This document shows positions 45,168 to 53,989 of a stretch of DNA of 64,000 nt, in pieces. This DNA comes from Bacillus pinisoli. Lineage in GTDB: Bacteria > Bacillota > Bacilli > Bacillales > SA4. The notes under the pieces were generated by a model. That model did not search any database. It saw only the letters and a program-made list of their open reading frames with translations, and had not been told where the DNA came from. The stretch spans positions 354,632 through 418,631 of the forward strand of contig NZ_JAJQKI010000004.1 of NCBI RefSeq assembly GCF_023036475.1, given 5' to 3'. How positions within the stretch are numbered: position 1 is the first letter of the stretch; the number at the start of each line of letters is the position of its first letter. The position numbers and the translations under genes are program-made.

Positions 45168-46049
45168 TTAAACATAAAATTCTCCTCTAGCAATTGGAAC
45201 GACTTTTCCCCCTACATTAATCTCAATACTTTCCTCTCGTTGCGCTGCTCTTAAATATAAGTGGCCAAGTCTACCAATTTCACGTCCTTGCTCTACACGT
45301 ATATTAATCTCGTTTGAGTTAAAGTAACGATGCTTAACTAAATAACCTGCAAGACAGCCGTTGGCACTTCCTGTTGCCGGTTCCTCGGACACACCATAGT
45401 AGTCTCCAAAGTTTCTAACGTTAATTTGATTGCTTGGCTGATACGTTTCTGGACAAAATGCATGGATAAGTTTGGCATCCATACTATTTACTAGCGCAAA
45501 GTACTTTTCTCTATTAATGGCGCATTTCTCCAATGCTTCTAAATTCTTAAGGGGCACAATCATGGTTGGTAAACCTGTGGAAACCTCTTGAATGGGAAAA
45601 CGTCGATCTAGATCGTCTAGCTCAATATTTAGGACTTCAAGTATTTTCTCTGGCGTATGTTCCCTTATAAAACTAGGTTCAAGTTGTCTCATCCATAACA
45701 TACTTGTTCCCTCTTGTTCTTCAATTGTGATTGGAATGGTACCAGCTTTTACAAGCAATTTTATATTATTTACTTTCTCTTTTAATAATACCTGATTAAT
45801 GATATAGGCAGTGCCGAGACTAGGATGACCCGCAAAGGGAACCTCTTCAACTGGCGTAAATATTCGCAACTTACATAAGTCATGAGTGACAGATTGGATA
45901 AAGGATACTTCTGCGTAGTTCACTTCTTTTGCGATATTTAGCATCTCTTCGTCTGTTAATGTTTCGGCGTTTAGAAAAACCGCCAATTGATTTCCTTCAT
46001 ATTTTTGTTCAGCAAAGACATCTACTATGTAATATGGAATGGTGTTCAT
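45168..46049 (-). CDS. PhzF-family isomerase/epimerase
   Basis: 293 residues with the two-domain diaminopimelate-epimerase fold: catalytic Glu in NYAEVSFI, PFAGHPSLGTAY and EEPATGSANGCLAGYLVKH. Members act on varied small metabolites; the substrate here is unknown. Monocistronic; GGGGATCAG precedes the ATG. Confidence 0.9.
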   Translation of the reverse strand: MNTIPYYIVDVFAEQKYEGNQLAVFLNAETLTDEEMLNIAKEVNYAEVSFIQSVTHDLCKLRIFTPVEEVPFAGHPSLGTAYIINQVLLKEKVNNIKLLVKAGTIPITIEEQEGTSMLWMRQLEPSFIREHTPEKILEVLNIELDDLDRRFPIQEVSTGLPTMIVPLKNLEALEKCAINREKYFALVNSMDAKLIHAFCPETYQPSNQINVRNFGDYYGVSEEPATGSANGCLAGYLVKHRYFNSNEINIRVEQGREIGRLGHLYLRAAQREESIEINVGGKVVPIARGEFYV

Positions 46050-46133
46050 CTGCCTGATCCCCTTTTAGTTTCTGGTGAAAGTTCTTATCTTTTTATATTA
46101 CCTACACTGTAGTAAATAGTAAAAAGCCGACAT

Positions 46134-46292
46134 TCATTTTCGTGAATTTTCTTTTACAATAGAACCACAACAACAGATAATTCCTGTTATAAAGCAGCTA
46201 ACAACCATCGTCATTGATAAAAATTGAAAGGCTATGACGGTAGAAAGAAAGGTCCACAGTAGCCATAAGAACGACCCTTTAATTTTCACCAT
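46134..46292 (-). CDS. Small membrane protein after the SpoIIP-like gene (52 aa)
   Basis: MVKIKGSFLWLLWTFLSTVI, then a second segment (MVVSCFITGIICCCG) and a basic tail. The start overlaps the end of the SpoIIP-like gene by 14 nt; a GTG at 46289 is possible. GAGAAAG is the only binding site. The overlap suggests co-translation with the SpoIIP-like hydrolase. Confidence 0.5.
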   Translation of the reverse strand: MVKIKGSFLWLLWTFLSTVIAFQFLSMTMVVSCFITGIICCCGSIVKENSRK

Positions 46293-47418
46293 TTACTTTC
46301 TCAGCCTTCCAATAATAATCACTAATGGCATCAGCTAAAGCCTCCACAGCATGGGTTAGCTCCTCCATATTATTATCTACTCCCCCCATTTCCACAATTA
46401 ATGAATGAGGCGTAAGATCTTGATTATAGACCCCGTTCACGTCTGAGCCTTGTTTTCCAATTAATCCTCTGCTCAGCCCTGGATACTTCTCTTCTAAGTA
46501 TTGATGGAGCTTTAACGCAAAGGCTGCATTTTGTTCAAAGTCTGGATTTTCCTCCCCTATAACAAATGCTACTTTTGCATATGGGACGTTGTTAATGGAC
46601 ACCGTTGTCTGATCCTTTCGCAAGGCATCACGATGGATATCTAAATAATAAGCTGGTTTTTCTACCCCTCCCATTGCACTTTTCACAATTTCCCTTGATA
46701 CTGTGTAGGCTCTTGAGGTCGTCCACCCTCGTTCCTTTAGTACACTTCCCATATTCGTCTTATCAACTATTGTATTGATCCCATTTTCCTCTAGCTTATT
46801 TCCTAGTAGTTCACCGATTAGGATAATATTTGTTTTAGAATCACTAGCCCTGCTCGCATTTTCCATGTTCTCTAATCCCAATAAGGGAAAATACGATTCA
46901 TAGCTATGAGTATGGTATATAAAGATAGCCTCCTTTGAATGAGGGGTAACTGGCGTTTTAACCTTCTCCTCATTCAGTATCGCCAATTCCTCCTGGGCCA
47001 TTTCTCTCTCCGTAAGTAATACCTCCATCGGCGGTGAGGATTCTATCGGCAAATTGGTAAAATTCGTGCCATCTCCTGCCACAAGAATATGTGCGTGATA
47101 CGTTTGCAATCCAGGAAGCTCTGCACCTAATAAGCTTCTTATATCATCAAACCTTATATTGGTCGCAAGCTCCGCGCCTAAGCCCAGCATAGAAGGCTCC
47201 TCCCGTCCAGGCATCACACTGGAGAAATACTGATATTCACTACTAATCAAACTAAATAACTGTTCTCCACTTAGAGAAGGACCATTCCTTCCTAACTGAT
47301 TAAAAGATAAAGATGGCTGATTCGCTATAACCAACGGAGCAACCAGTGAAAACAATAATGGCCTAACAAATAGCCAAACCATGCTTCTCGCTCTACTCGC
47401 TTTTAGTTGAATATACAT
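46279..47418 (-). CDS. SpoIIP-family peptidoglycan hydrolase
   Basis: 379 residues. An N-terminal membrane anchor (FVRPLLFSLVAPLVI) is followed by a spacer and the SpoIIP amidase/endopeptidase domain. Likely zinc ligands are in IFIYHTHSYESYFP, YYLDIHRDA and LIVEMGG. In B. subtilis SpoIIP works with SpoIID and SpoIIM in engulfment, and its gene lies by gpr; this location is different, so a paralogue is likely. GGAGGG precedes the ATG. Confidence 0.87.
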   Translation of the reverse strand: MYIQLKASRARSMVWLFVRPLLFSLVAPLVIANQPSLSFNQLGRNGPSLSGEQLFSLISSEYQYFSSVMPGREEPSMLGLGAELATNIRFDDIRSLLGAELPGLQTYHAHILVAGDGTNFTNLPIESSPPMEVLLTEREMAQEELAILNEEKVKTPVTPHSKEAIFIYHTHSYESYFPLLGLENMENASRASDSKTNIILIGELLGNKLEENGINTIVDKTNMGSVLKERGWTTSRAYTVSREIVKSAMGGVEKPAYYLDIHRDALRKDQTTVSINNVPYAKVAFVIGEENPDFEQNAAFALKLHQYLEEKYPGLSRGLIGKQGSDVNGVYNQDLTPHSLIVEMGGVDNNMEELTHAVEALADAISDYYWKAEKVNGEN

Positions 47419-47493
47419 ATCGCCCTCCTAATCCCCTTTTTACCAATATATCTGCTCCACAATCAAATAGAACCCATATATTTACAAGCATTT

Positions 47494-47546
47494 TTCATCC
47501 CTTTAAAGCATCGGGGGCCAGGCCCCCAATGCTTTAAAGGGATGAA
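47494..47546. repeat. 53-bp near-perfect palindrome
   Basis: Arms of 26 bp around a single base with one mismatch: TTCATCCCTTTAAAGCAT, then GGGGGCC, A, GGCCCCC, then the mirror. The GGGGGCCAGGCCCCC centre has the same GGnGnCAGGCnCC pattern as the repeat at 10698. It is probably a REP-type element; it lacks a T-run, so it is not a simple terminator. Confidence 0.85.
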
Positions 47547-47680
47547 GGACATTTAGGTCTTATAGGACATGTAGGACGTGTATAAGTTTTCTTTATATAC
47601 ACAAGCTATTATCCACACAGGACAGTTAGTAATGTGGAATGTGCTTATTTATACTTTCTTATAGGAAGGAGTGCAATTTA

Positions 47681-47800
47681 ATGGTAAGAAGGTTTTTAAC
47701 TATTATGTTGGCTATTTTCTTAGCTACTTCTATGGTTGCTTGTGATGATGCACCTGGAGAAGATGAAATTGGTGATGGCGAAATTAATGATGAGGAATAA
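47681..47800 (+). CDS. Small acidic lipoprotein (39 aa)
   Basis: MVRRFLTIMLAIFLATSMVA then Cys21 is a lipoprotein signal; the mature part is only 19 residues, nearly all acidic (DDAPGEDEIGDGEINDEE). AAGGAG precedes the ATG and a terminator follows. Function unknown. Confidence 0.75.
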   Translation: MVRRFLTIMLAIFLATSMVACDDAPGEDEIGDGEINDEE

Positions 47801-47801
47801 G

Positions 47802-47830
47802 AGCTGCATTTGATGTAGCTTCTTTTTATT
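47802..47830 (+). terminator. Terminator of the small lipoprotein gene
   Basis: AGCTGCAT / ATGTAGCT with TCTTTTTATT. Confidence 0.8.
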
Positions 47831-47903
47831 GAATACAACTTCTGGGAGTTTTAAGAAGCCCATAACTTTTACGTACCCTTGAATTTTGGTCTAAAGTATT
47901 TGT

Positions 47904-47938
47904 ACACAAAATAACCGACTCCTTCCATTTGAGTCGGT
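47904..47938 (-). terminator. Terminator downstream of the DUF3231 gene
   Basis: ACCGACTC / GAGTCGGT with TTATTTTG on the minus strand. It lies 180 nt past the stop; a repeat copy fills the gap. Confidence 0.6.
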
Positions 47939-47998
47939 GAATTTAATTTATTTATTGTTAAAACTGACTTTAATACTAAAAACCCGTATGTAAATGTT

Positions 47999-48112
47999 TT
48001 TGAAAAGAGCAACTCTCTAGATGTAAGATAGATTGCATTTTACTACCCAGTAAAATCTAACTTTTATGATTTTTACGAATGCAACAATCTATTTGACTTT
48101 GAAACAGCCTAT
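47999..48112 (+). repeat. MITE-like repeat, right part
   Basis: GAAAAGAGCAACTCTC, ACTACCCAGTAAAA, GATTTTTACGAATGCAACAA and GAAACAGCCTA match the second half of copy 1 in order. The left end is missing or too degraded. It ends 6 nt from the DUF3231 stop. Confidence 0.65.
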
Positions 48113-48117
48113 TTAGA

Positions 48118-48669
48118 TCACACTGGGGAGCCCGGCGGATAATAATAAGGTGGAACCTTTAGCCAACCGCGTTTTTTGGCAAGAGTCTTTAGAGTTCCTC
48201 CAAAAGTTGACCATTCTAAATAAAATTCCAGCCACATTTTGCCGACGTCATCACGAATGGCATCTGCTTGACCTTTGGTTGACATCGTTAAGCCCACTAT
48301 CAACTTCGCCATAATCCCATTTACAATTTCATCATCTGTCAATTTTACGCCTAGTGGGATATCATTACAATCCGATTTGGGCTTCGCTGAAGTTACATCA
48401 GGTAATGGAATACCTTCGTTCTGCATAAACGCACTTAATCTTTTTACATGCTTCTTGCAAAGACGCTTAGCGTCTTCTAGCATTTCTCTTACTTCATCAT
48501 CTGTTGTTGTATTTAATGCGGCTTCTTCATATCTAATATACTCTTCAACCGCTGTCATGTATGTCCAACAGTCTCCAGCTTCAATAATATGCAAAGGCGC
48601 TTTCGGCTCATTTGTATCATCTATTGCTACTTTCAGCATATTTACCATTGCTTCAATTGGATTTGCCAC
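48118..48669 (-). CDS. DUF3231-family protein
   Basis: 183 residues, helical, of the DUF3231 type often linked to sporulation. It has an EAGDCWTYMTAVEEYIRYEE helix, then CKKHVKRLSAFMQNEGIPLP, and a C-terminus KVPPYYYPPGSPV. Members are usually twice this size; this is one repeat. The GTG start follows AAGGAGGTG. Confidence 0.8.
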   Translation of the reverse strand: MANPIEAMVNMLKVAIDDTNEPKAPLHIIEAGDCWTYMTAVEEYIRYEEAALNTTTDDEVREMLEDAKRLCKKHVKRLSAFMQNEGIPLPDVTSAKPKSDCNDIPLGVKLTDDEIVNGIMAKLIVGLTMSTKGQADAIRDDVGKMWLEFYLEWSTFGGTLKTLAKKRGWLKVPPYYYPPGSPV

Positions 48670-48851
48670 CTTTACACCTCCTTGACGTTAATGTTCTTCA
48701 AAAAATCAGGAGATATGTATGGTAGTTAAATACATCCCCTCTCTTTTTGCTTGTCTTGGAGGTTGATAAATGGCTATGTTCGATTATTAATTTATTATTA
48801 CAGGTACGCTGTCATGTACTTTGCATTAAGTTTCCGAAACACTCTTAACTA

Positions 48852-49379
48852 TTACATTCCCAATTTTAACATCGACCTATCAATTTCCTGATCCAATCTT
48901 TCAATCAGGAGCAGTTCTTTTTGACGATCTATTTTTGAATAATGATGTTGATCACCTGGTTTTTTATCTTTTTCATCCGCTAAGTGGACAATTTGCTGTA
49001 AAGAGTTTAGCTTGAAATTCCCTTCTGGAAGAGCAGAATCTGTGTGGTATAAAATAGCGTGAGCAATCTCCTTAGCGGCCTGCAAATCCTCTCCTAAACG
49101 GACGAGTAATTTATGTGCCCGCTCAGCCCCTTTAATGGGGTGAATATCAAATTCACGATATTGCTGATAATCCCATTCCCCGTCATCCTTATACCATTCA
49201 TAATGTCCAATATCATGGAGAAATCCAGCTTTTGCTGCCCAATCTGGATTTACGTTATATTGAAGTGCAAGGCGGAATGAATGATAAGCTACTGAAATGG
49301 CATGGGCCATACCCGACCGTCTGACATACTTTTGGGTAATCTGATGTTGATAAATTTCCTTTAAGGTAACCTGTCTCAT
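48852..49379 (-). CDS. HD-domain phosphohydrolase
   Basis: 175 residues. HD motif in AGFLHDIGHYEWY, preceded by MAHAISVAYHSFRLA and followed by HAILYHTDSALPEG (metal site) and HLADEKDKK. Probably a nucleotide or small-phosphate hydrolase. GGAGGAAGG precedes the ATG. Confidence 0.85.
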   Translation of the reverse strand: MRQVTLKEIYQHQITQKYVRRSGMAHAISVAYHSFRLALQYNVNPDWAAKAGFLHDIGHYEWYKDDGEWDYQQYREFDIHPIKGAERAHKLLVRLGEDLQAAKEIAHAILYHTDSALPEGNFKLNSLQQIVHLADEKDKKPGDQHHYSKIDRQKELLLIERLDQEIDRSMLKLGM

Positions 49380-49470
49380 TCTACCTTCCTCCTTTTTACG
49401 TTAAATTATCGATATATTATCATCTTTGCCATCATAAAGCAATTTACTTCTTCTAAATTTAGTTAAAATA

Positions 49471-49516
49471 ATAAAAGGCTGCTTTCGAAAAGCAACAAAG
49501 TTTTGGAAAAGCCTAC
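49471..49516 (-). repeat. MITE-like repeat, minimal copy
   Basis: AAAAGGCTGCTTTCG is joined directly to AAAAGCAACAAAGTTTTGG and AAAAGCCT: the two ends without an interior. Confidence 0.55.
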
Positions 49517-49547
49517 AAAAAAACACCCAATTATTCCAACCGGGTGT
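49515..49547 (-). terminator. Terminator of the yolD-like/polymerase operon
   Basis: ACACCC / GGGTGT with TTTTTTTG on the minus strand. Confidence 0.75.
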
Positions 49548-49555
49548 CCGTTCCA

Positions 49556-49882
49556 TTACGTTGTTACATTTACAATAGACTGAAAAGGAACTTGAATCAT
49601 GGTCCCTTCCTTTGAAACCACTCGTAGCTTCTGCTGAATTTCATCTACATAATGAATGGTTCCTCTAATAGTAAGATGATGAGTTTGGTTAAAATAAGTA
49701 ATAGATAGCTCTGCTCCATAGGCCATTGCTTCACAAATGACTTCATTCATTTGCTCTAGCTTTTGTTCATCAAGCTCTGGCTTGGTTTCATATTCATCTT
49801 CTTTTGCCCAATCTCGTAAAAGTTTTACATGTTCCGGAAGCATCATGGCGGTCCACTTGATGTTCCCCCGATCTCGAATCAT
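49556..49882 (-). CDS. yqjX: YolD-like protein (YqjX)
   Basis: 108 residues, YolD-like family: RDRGNIKWTAMMLPEHVKLL is the family N-terminus, with an Sm-like beta region after it. It is usually the partner of a Y-family polymerase gene, as here, 14 nt downstream of it. Part of the SOS operon. Confidence 0.92.
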   Translation of the reverse strand: MIRDRGNIKWTAMMLPEHVKLLRDWAKEDEYETKPELDEQKLEQMNEVICEAMAYGAELSITYFNQTHHLTIRGTIHYVDEIQQKLRVVSKEGTMIQVPFQSIVNVTT

Positions 49883-49896
49883 CTGCTTACTCCCCC

Positions 49897-51153
49897 TTAT
49901 GATTTATGTCCACCGACCAGTGTACTTCTATGTCTTGCAGTTCCTGCGTTGGTATAAGAAACGGCCCGTAAGAGAGAACTTGAGCCATATTTCGCACGAA
50001 TGGCATCCATTGTATAGCCTAAAGCACGCTGTTTTGGTTTTTCACTAGAGAATAAATTTAACTGAAGCTCATTATCCTCTACAATATTAGAGAGCGTAAC
50101 GGAAATTTGTCTAACTGTTTTTCCCGCATAATGCTCTTGAAACAGTTCTAAACAAACATTGTAGAGATCTAATGTGATATTTGTGGGTTCATCAACCGTT
50201 CTTGAGCGGTGGAAGCCGCCACCAAATTCGTCCTTACTATACGCAATTCCTAGACTCACGGTTCTACCTGCTTTTTTGTGCTGACGCGCTCTTCTCCCTA
50301 CCTCTTCACAAATTTCTAGGATCACATGTTTGACTTCATTAGGGTCGGGATAATCTCTCAGTAAAACCTGACTTTTTCCAAAGCTAATCTGCCCCTGCAT
50401 AATCGGTGCACCAATATCAGATAAGTCTACCCCGTGAGCATGATAATAAAGCTGATTCCCCATAATTCCGAACTTTTTCTCAAGCAATTCCAATGGATAA
50501 TTAGCGAGCTGTCCCACTGAAAAGATTCCCATCCGGTTTAATGTTCGTTCCACCCGACTTCCGATTCCCCACATTTTACTTAATGGAGAAAGAGGCCATA
50601 ATTTTTTCTCCACATCCTCAAAGGTCCATTCGGCAATTCCTTTTTTCTTTGCCTCTAAATCTAAACAAAGTTTAGATAGCAACATATTAGGTCCTATTCC
50701 AATTGCACAAGGAAGCCCAAACTCTGTTTGAATATCATTTTTAATTTTTTTCGCAATTGTATAAGCGTCTCCCCATAGCTTCTCTACGCCATCGACCTTT
50801 AAGAAGCTTTCATCAATACTATAAGTATGAATCGCCTCCTTAGGGACGTATCGGTGAAAGAGCTTCGTAATTTCTGTTGAAATTCTTACATAGGTAGCCA
50901 TCTTCGGATTGATTATCTGAATCCTCGGGTCTTTAGGGATTTCAAACAGGCGGGATCCTGTTTTAATACCGAACTCCTCCTTCATTTTGGGAGATGCAGC
51001 AAGCACAATACTCCCTTGACGTTCGGTATCTCCTACAACAGCCAAATAGCATGTAAGTGGATCCAGCCCGAGCATCACCGCAGAACAGCTGGCATAGAAG
51101 CTTTTCATATCAACACAAAGAATGCGCTCATACGGAAATTGACTGTAATCCAT
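49897..51153 (-). CDS. yqjW: Y-family DNA polymerase (YqjW/UvrX)
   Basis: 418-residue translesion polymerase. Palm motifs: CVDMKSFYASCSA (metal Asp) and YSIDESFLKVDG. The finger and little-finger regions follow. It is the orthologue of B. subtilis PolY2 by context (yolD-like gene and yqzH neighbours). Two LexA-type boxes lie in the divergent promoter region. Confidence 0.94.
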   Translation of the reverse strand: MDYSQFPYERILCVDMKSFYASCSAVMLGLDPLTCYLAVVGDTERQGSIVLAASPKMKEEFGIKTGSRLFEIPKDPRIQIINPKMATYVRISTEITKLFHRYVPKEAIHTYSIDESFLKVDGVEKLWGDAYTIAKKIKNDIQTEFGLPCAIGIGPNMLLSKLCLDLEAKKKGIAEWTFEDVEKKLWPLSPLSKMWGIGSRVERTLNRMGIFSVGQLANYPLELLEKKFGIMGNQLYYHAHGVDLSDIGAPIMQGQISFGKSQVLLRDYPDPNEVKHVILEICEEVGRRARQHKKAGRTVSLGIAYSKDEFGGGFHRSRTVDEPTNITLDLYNVCLELFQEHYAGKTVRQISVTLSNIVEDNELQLNLFSSEKPKQRALGYTMDAIRAKYGSSSLLRAVSYTNAGTARHRSTLVGGHKS

Positions 51154-51171
51154 TATGTCTCCTCCAAAAAA

Positions 51172-51185
51172 AGAATGTATGTTCG
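51172..51185. promoter_or_regulatory. LexA (DinR) box 1
   Basis: AGAATGTATGTTCG, whose reverse complement is CGAACATACATTCT, matches CGAACN4GTTCG with two mismatches in the far half. It is about 20 nt ahead of the polymerase start. Confidence 0.6.
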
Positions 51186-51211
51186 TGTTTTAGTATACTC
51201 AATATTTTAAG

Positions 51212-51225
51212 CGAATATACGTTCG
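51212..51225. promoter_or_regulatory. LexA (DinR) box 2
   Basis: CGAATATACGTTCG matches CGAACN4GTTCG with one mismatch. It is 40 bp from box 1, in the divergent region between yqjW and yqzH. Confidence 0.7.
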
Positions 51226-51318
51226 ATTTCAAATGGTAATTTTAGGGCTCTTAGAGATTGACGTTGAAAAAGCGAGAAAGACATAGTATAACTGGATAGA
51301 TTAGAGTCGGAGGAAAGC

Positions 51319-51522
51319 ATGATGGAAAAAACACTTATTGAAAAAATGATTCGTAATTCTCTATATCAATACAGACATACCATTGATTCCATTCCTTTAG
51401 CCAAACGTGATTATGATTACTTATATGAGCGAATTTTAAAGATCTATCTTAATGGTGAAGAGGATTTACATGAAATTGTCGAGGATGTAGTGTATGAGTA
51501 TTTAACAAACAATGAAGAGTAA
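51319..51522 (+). CDS. yqzH: YqzH-like protein
   Basis: 67 residues, soluble, helical: IEKMIRNSLYQYRHTIDSIP and an acidic tail DVVYEYLTNNEE. The position divergent from yqjW is as in B. subtilis. GGAGG is followed by ATGATG; the second ATG (51322) is equally possible. It shares the SOS boxes, so damage induction is likely. Function unknown. Confidence 0.85.
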   Translation: MMEKTLIEKMIRNSLYQYRHTIDSIPLAKRDYDYLYERILKIYLNGEEDLHEIVEDVVYEYLTNNEE

Positions 51523-51551
51523 AAGCCAGGATTAGCTCCTGGCTTTTATCG
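51519..51551. terminator. Bidirectional terminator yqzH/ctaG
   Basis: AAAAGCCAGG / CCTGGCTTTT with 7-nt loop; T-runs on both strands. Confidence 0.85.
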
Positions 51552-52341
51552 TTTCCCTCGTTTCCTTAAAAATGGTATCGTTGAAGCGTGGGCGTGTCAT
51601 CCGAAACCATTGATAACAAAACACAAAAATTAACACACCGTCAATAAGGTCGCCACCATAATACATAAGCATTCCGCCCACTTCTGCTTCTGTAGTCGAC
51701 ACTCCACTAGGAGGATGTGCGTATATATATTTTGCTAAAATACTATGACTAGCAAGCGCACTAACAAGTACAATCGCTCGGTAAATGAAGCTCGTTGGAT
51801 GAGGTGCTGGATCAATCGAAATAATAGAAATAGTAAACAAAAATCCCGCTATAAAGACATGAACATGAATAAGCACATAAAGAAGAGGATGCTCATGCAT
51901 ATTAGCAAATAGGTCAGTTGTGTAAAGAACCCATAAGCCACCTATATTTAGCAAAGAGGCAATGACAGGATTGATTAGGATCCGGGACGGGACACTTTTC
52001 AGCAGATAGGAAATACGCCGTGCCCACTTGACCGGAAGACTTCGAAGAATGAACGTCATTGGAGCAGACAAAGCAATGAATAAAGGAGCTAGCATGCCAA
52101 GTAATAAATGGGTAAGCATATGAAAAGAAAAATCATTGTGGGCTGCATTTGCTAAGGGACCGATTGTTGAGATAGCTATGCAACATGCACCAAGCGTCCA
52201 CAAAATAGACCGATGCATAGGCCAATTTTTTAGACGAGCTGCTGCATTCCAATAGCTTATAATAGCAAGTAACAAGATTCCTAGACCAAACAGCTCAAGA
52301 TTTGGTCCGGTCACAGCATGATGATGACTATGATTGTTCAT
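51532..52341 (-). CDS. ctaG: Cytochrome c oxidase assembly factor CtaG (caa3 type)
   Basis: 269-residue integral membrane protein with about seven segments. It has a His-rich N-terminus (MNNHSHHHAVTGPN), MLTHLLLGMLAPLFIALSAP and HVHVFIAGFLF. It assists assembly of the copper centre of the terminal oxidase. It overlaps the upstream DUF2243 gene by 14 nt. In B. subtilis ctaG lies with other cta genes; here it is separate, so an extra copy is likely. Confidence 0.88.
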   Translation of the reverse strand: MNNHSHHHAVTGPNLELFGLGILLLAIISYWNAAARLKNWPMHRSILWTLGACCIAISTIGPLANAAHNDFSFHMLTHLLLGMLAPLFIALSAPMTFILRSLPVKWARRISYLLKSVPSRILINPVIASLLNIGGLWVLYTTDLFANMHEHPLLYVLIHVHVFIAGFLFTISIISIDPAPHPTSFIYRAIVLVSALASHSILAKYIYAHPPSGVSTTEAEVGGMLMYYGGDLIDGVLIFVFCYQWFRMTRPRFNDTIFKETRETIKARS

Positions 52342-52813
52342 ACACCGCTTTACCTTCCTTTTTTTTCACTAATAACAGCACTCCGAACACAATCATTAAA
52401 ACGGCGATGCCATTCCAAACAATATCGTAAACGATTACATTTTCAACATAGCGTATCTGATGGATTCTCATCAACTTATGCTGAATAATTCCGTCATATA
52501 GCTGAAATCCACCTCCACCAACCAGAACCCCTCCCCACCAGGTTTTCACTTTATAAGCATTTCGGCGTTTGAGGTCCGCAACCATGAATAACGCAGCAAT
52601 TGTGGAAAACCAGCTGAATGCATGAAAAATGCCATCAGATACTAGCCCAATATCGGTCGTTGATAAATCATAAAAATGATGCCAATGAAGAAGTTGGTGA
52701 AAAACGGTTTCATCTATAAATGCAGCAAGGCCGAGACCAAACAGGACCCCTGACCAAATATTTTTAGATAAGTAGGTACCACTTACTGCCTTCTTAGTCA
52801 TTACATGCAACAC
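52328..52813 (-). CDS. DUF2243 membrane protein
   Basis: 161 residues, about four membrane segments; family signature FGLGLAAFIDETVFHQLLHWHHFYD-like (residues 26-49) and GGFQLYDGIIQHKLMRIHQI. It often accompanies ctaG-type genes, as here. The TTG at 52813 has AAGGG at proper distance; ATG at 52801 is the alternative. Confidence 0.88.
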   Translation of the reverse strand: MLHVMTKKAVSGTYLSKNIWSGVLFGLGLAAFIDETVFHQLLHWHHFYDLSTTDIGLVSDGIFHAFSWFSTIAALFMVADLKRRNAYKVKTWWGGVLVGGGGFQLYDGIIQHKLMRIHQIRYVENVIVYDIVWNGIAVLMIVFGVLLLVKKKEGKAVYEQS

Positions 52814-52925
52814 AGCCCTTCAATCTATAGATTCACATCACAGTTTAGCTAAGAATAAAAAGGGATAATCGACTCCAAGTAAAAATAGTCGTTCCGTTAC
52901 AGAGAGAATGATAAGAGAAAAATCA

Positions 52926-52957
52926 CAAAAAACTCACGGAAAAGTTCCATGAGTTTC
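52926..52957 (-). terminator. Terminator of the ECF sigma/anti-sigma operon
   Basis: AAACTCATGGAA / TTCCGTGAGTTT with TTTTTG on the minus strand. Confidence 0.8.
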
Positions 52958-52963
52958 ACTTTA

Positions 52964-53989
52964 TTATTTGTCCAAATCAATCACAATCGGTTCAAGCTCA
53001 ATTTCAATATGACCTTTACCTGACATGAGACTTGCAATTTCAACAGGCTGAATAATTAATTGACTAGCACCTTCTTGAATGGTGCCAAAATCAGTCGTTC
53101 CGTAAAATGTTTTCCCATTATCAGGTGATTTTCCACCACCACCTAATCCATCCATATACACATGACCGAGATCATCTTTTATATAGAAGACAGGTGTCAC
53201 ACTTGGCCATTTCTCAAGTAACTCATCTGATACGATTTGCTCATAGCTAATCACGGTGGAAACGTCGGTAAACTCAATAGATTGAAGTGTGAAGCTAACA
53301 CCTTCCTGCTGTACTGTTTCATTAACAAGCTGAAGATCACCTTCTAAACGATTGAGAGAAAAAGCAAAGGACCAATCACCTTCTACCTCTACATCATTGG
53401 ATAAGCTGTAAAAGGCTTCTGGTTCCCAAGTGACTTCAATTACCTCTGGATGTTGAGACTCTTTAAAATGTGGAGTAAAAGATGTCACTCCCACATAGCG
53501 ATTATCACTAATTTTCGAGATCTTAGAAGTGCCTCCACTACCAGTTGCCCCAACAATATTGAACCAATTCACGGCACGTACATCTAGATCGTCATTAAAA
53601 TCATGTTCCGTTTCAATTGCAAATGACACCGTAATATTCGTACCGTCATATACCGCATTGTCAATCATGATAGTCATACCGTTACTCGTCTGGGCGAGAC
53701 CAACATCTGTTGAGAAGGTTTCAAAATCCTTGTAGTCTCTTTCCGCATCATTAAAAAAATGAATGACATTATCCATAAATGGTATTTGTGAGGCAAGAGA
53801 AGGGAATGCAAAACCTGTTGCTGTACTTGTTCCAACGATAATCACAGCAGCGACAGCCATATTGCGCCAAATCGGTGCTTTTTCACGTTTTTTAAGTACA
53901 TGTTGTTTCACGCGTGCCTTTTCAACGTCTGTTACGTCTAGTAACTCAAGTTGGTCAATATCCATATCAATCCATTCCTTCATACTCAT
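52964..53989 (-). CDS. DUF4179 membrane protein, probable anti-sigma factor
   Basis: 341 residues: a cytoplasmic N-terminal helix-rich part (EWIDMDIDQLELLDV), one membrane segment near residues 44-62 (MAVAAVIIVGTSTATGFAF), then a large extracytoplasmic DUF4179 domain. It overlaps the ECF sigma gene by 4 nt (ATGA). The arrangement indicates that it holds the sigma factor at the membrane. Confidence 0.85.
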   Translation of the reverse strand: MSMKEWIDMDIDQLELLDVTDVEKARVKQHVLKKREKAPIWRNMAVAAVIIVGTSTATGFAFPSLASQIPFMDNVIHFFNDAERDYKDFETFSTDVGLAQTSNGMTIMIDNAVYDGTNITVSFAIETEHDFNDDLDVRAVNWFNIVGATGSGGTSKISKISDNRYVGVTSFTPHFKESQHPEVIEVTWEPEAFYSLSNDVEVEGDWSFAFSLNRLEGDLQLVNETVQQEGVSFTLQSIEFTDVSTVISYEQIVSDELLEKWPSVTPVFYIKDDLGHVYMDGLGGGGKSPDNGKTFYGTTDFGTIQEGASQLIIQPVEIASLMSGKGHIEIELEPIVIDLDK

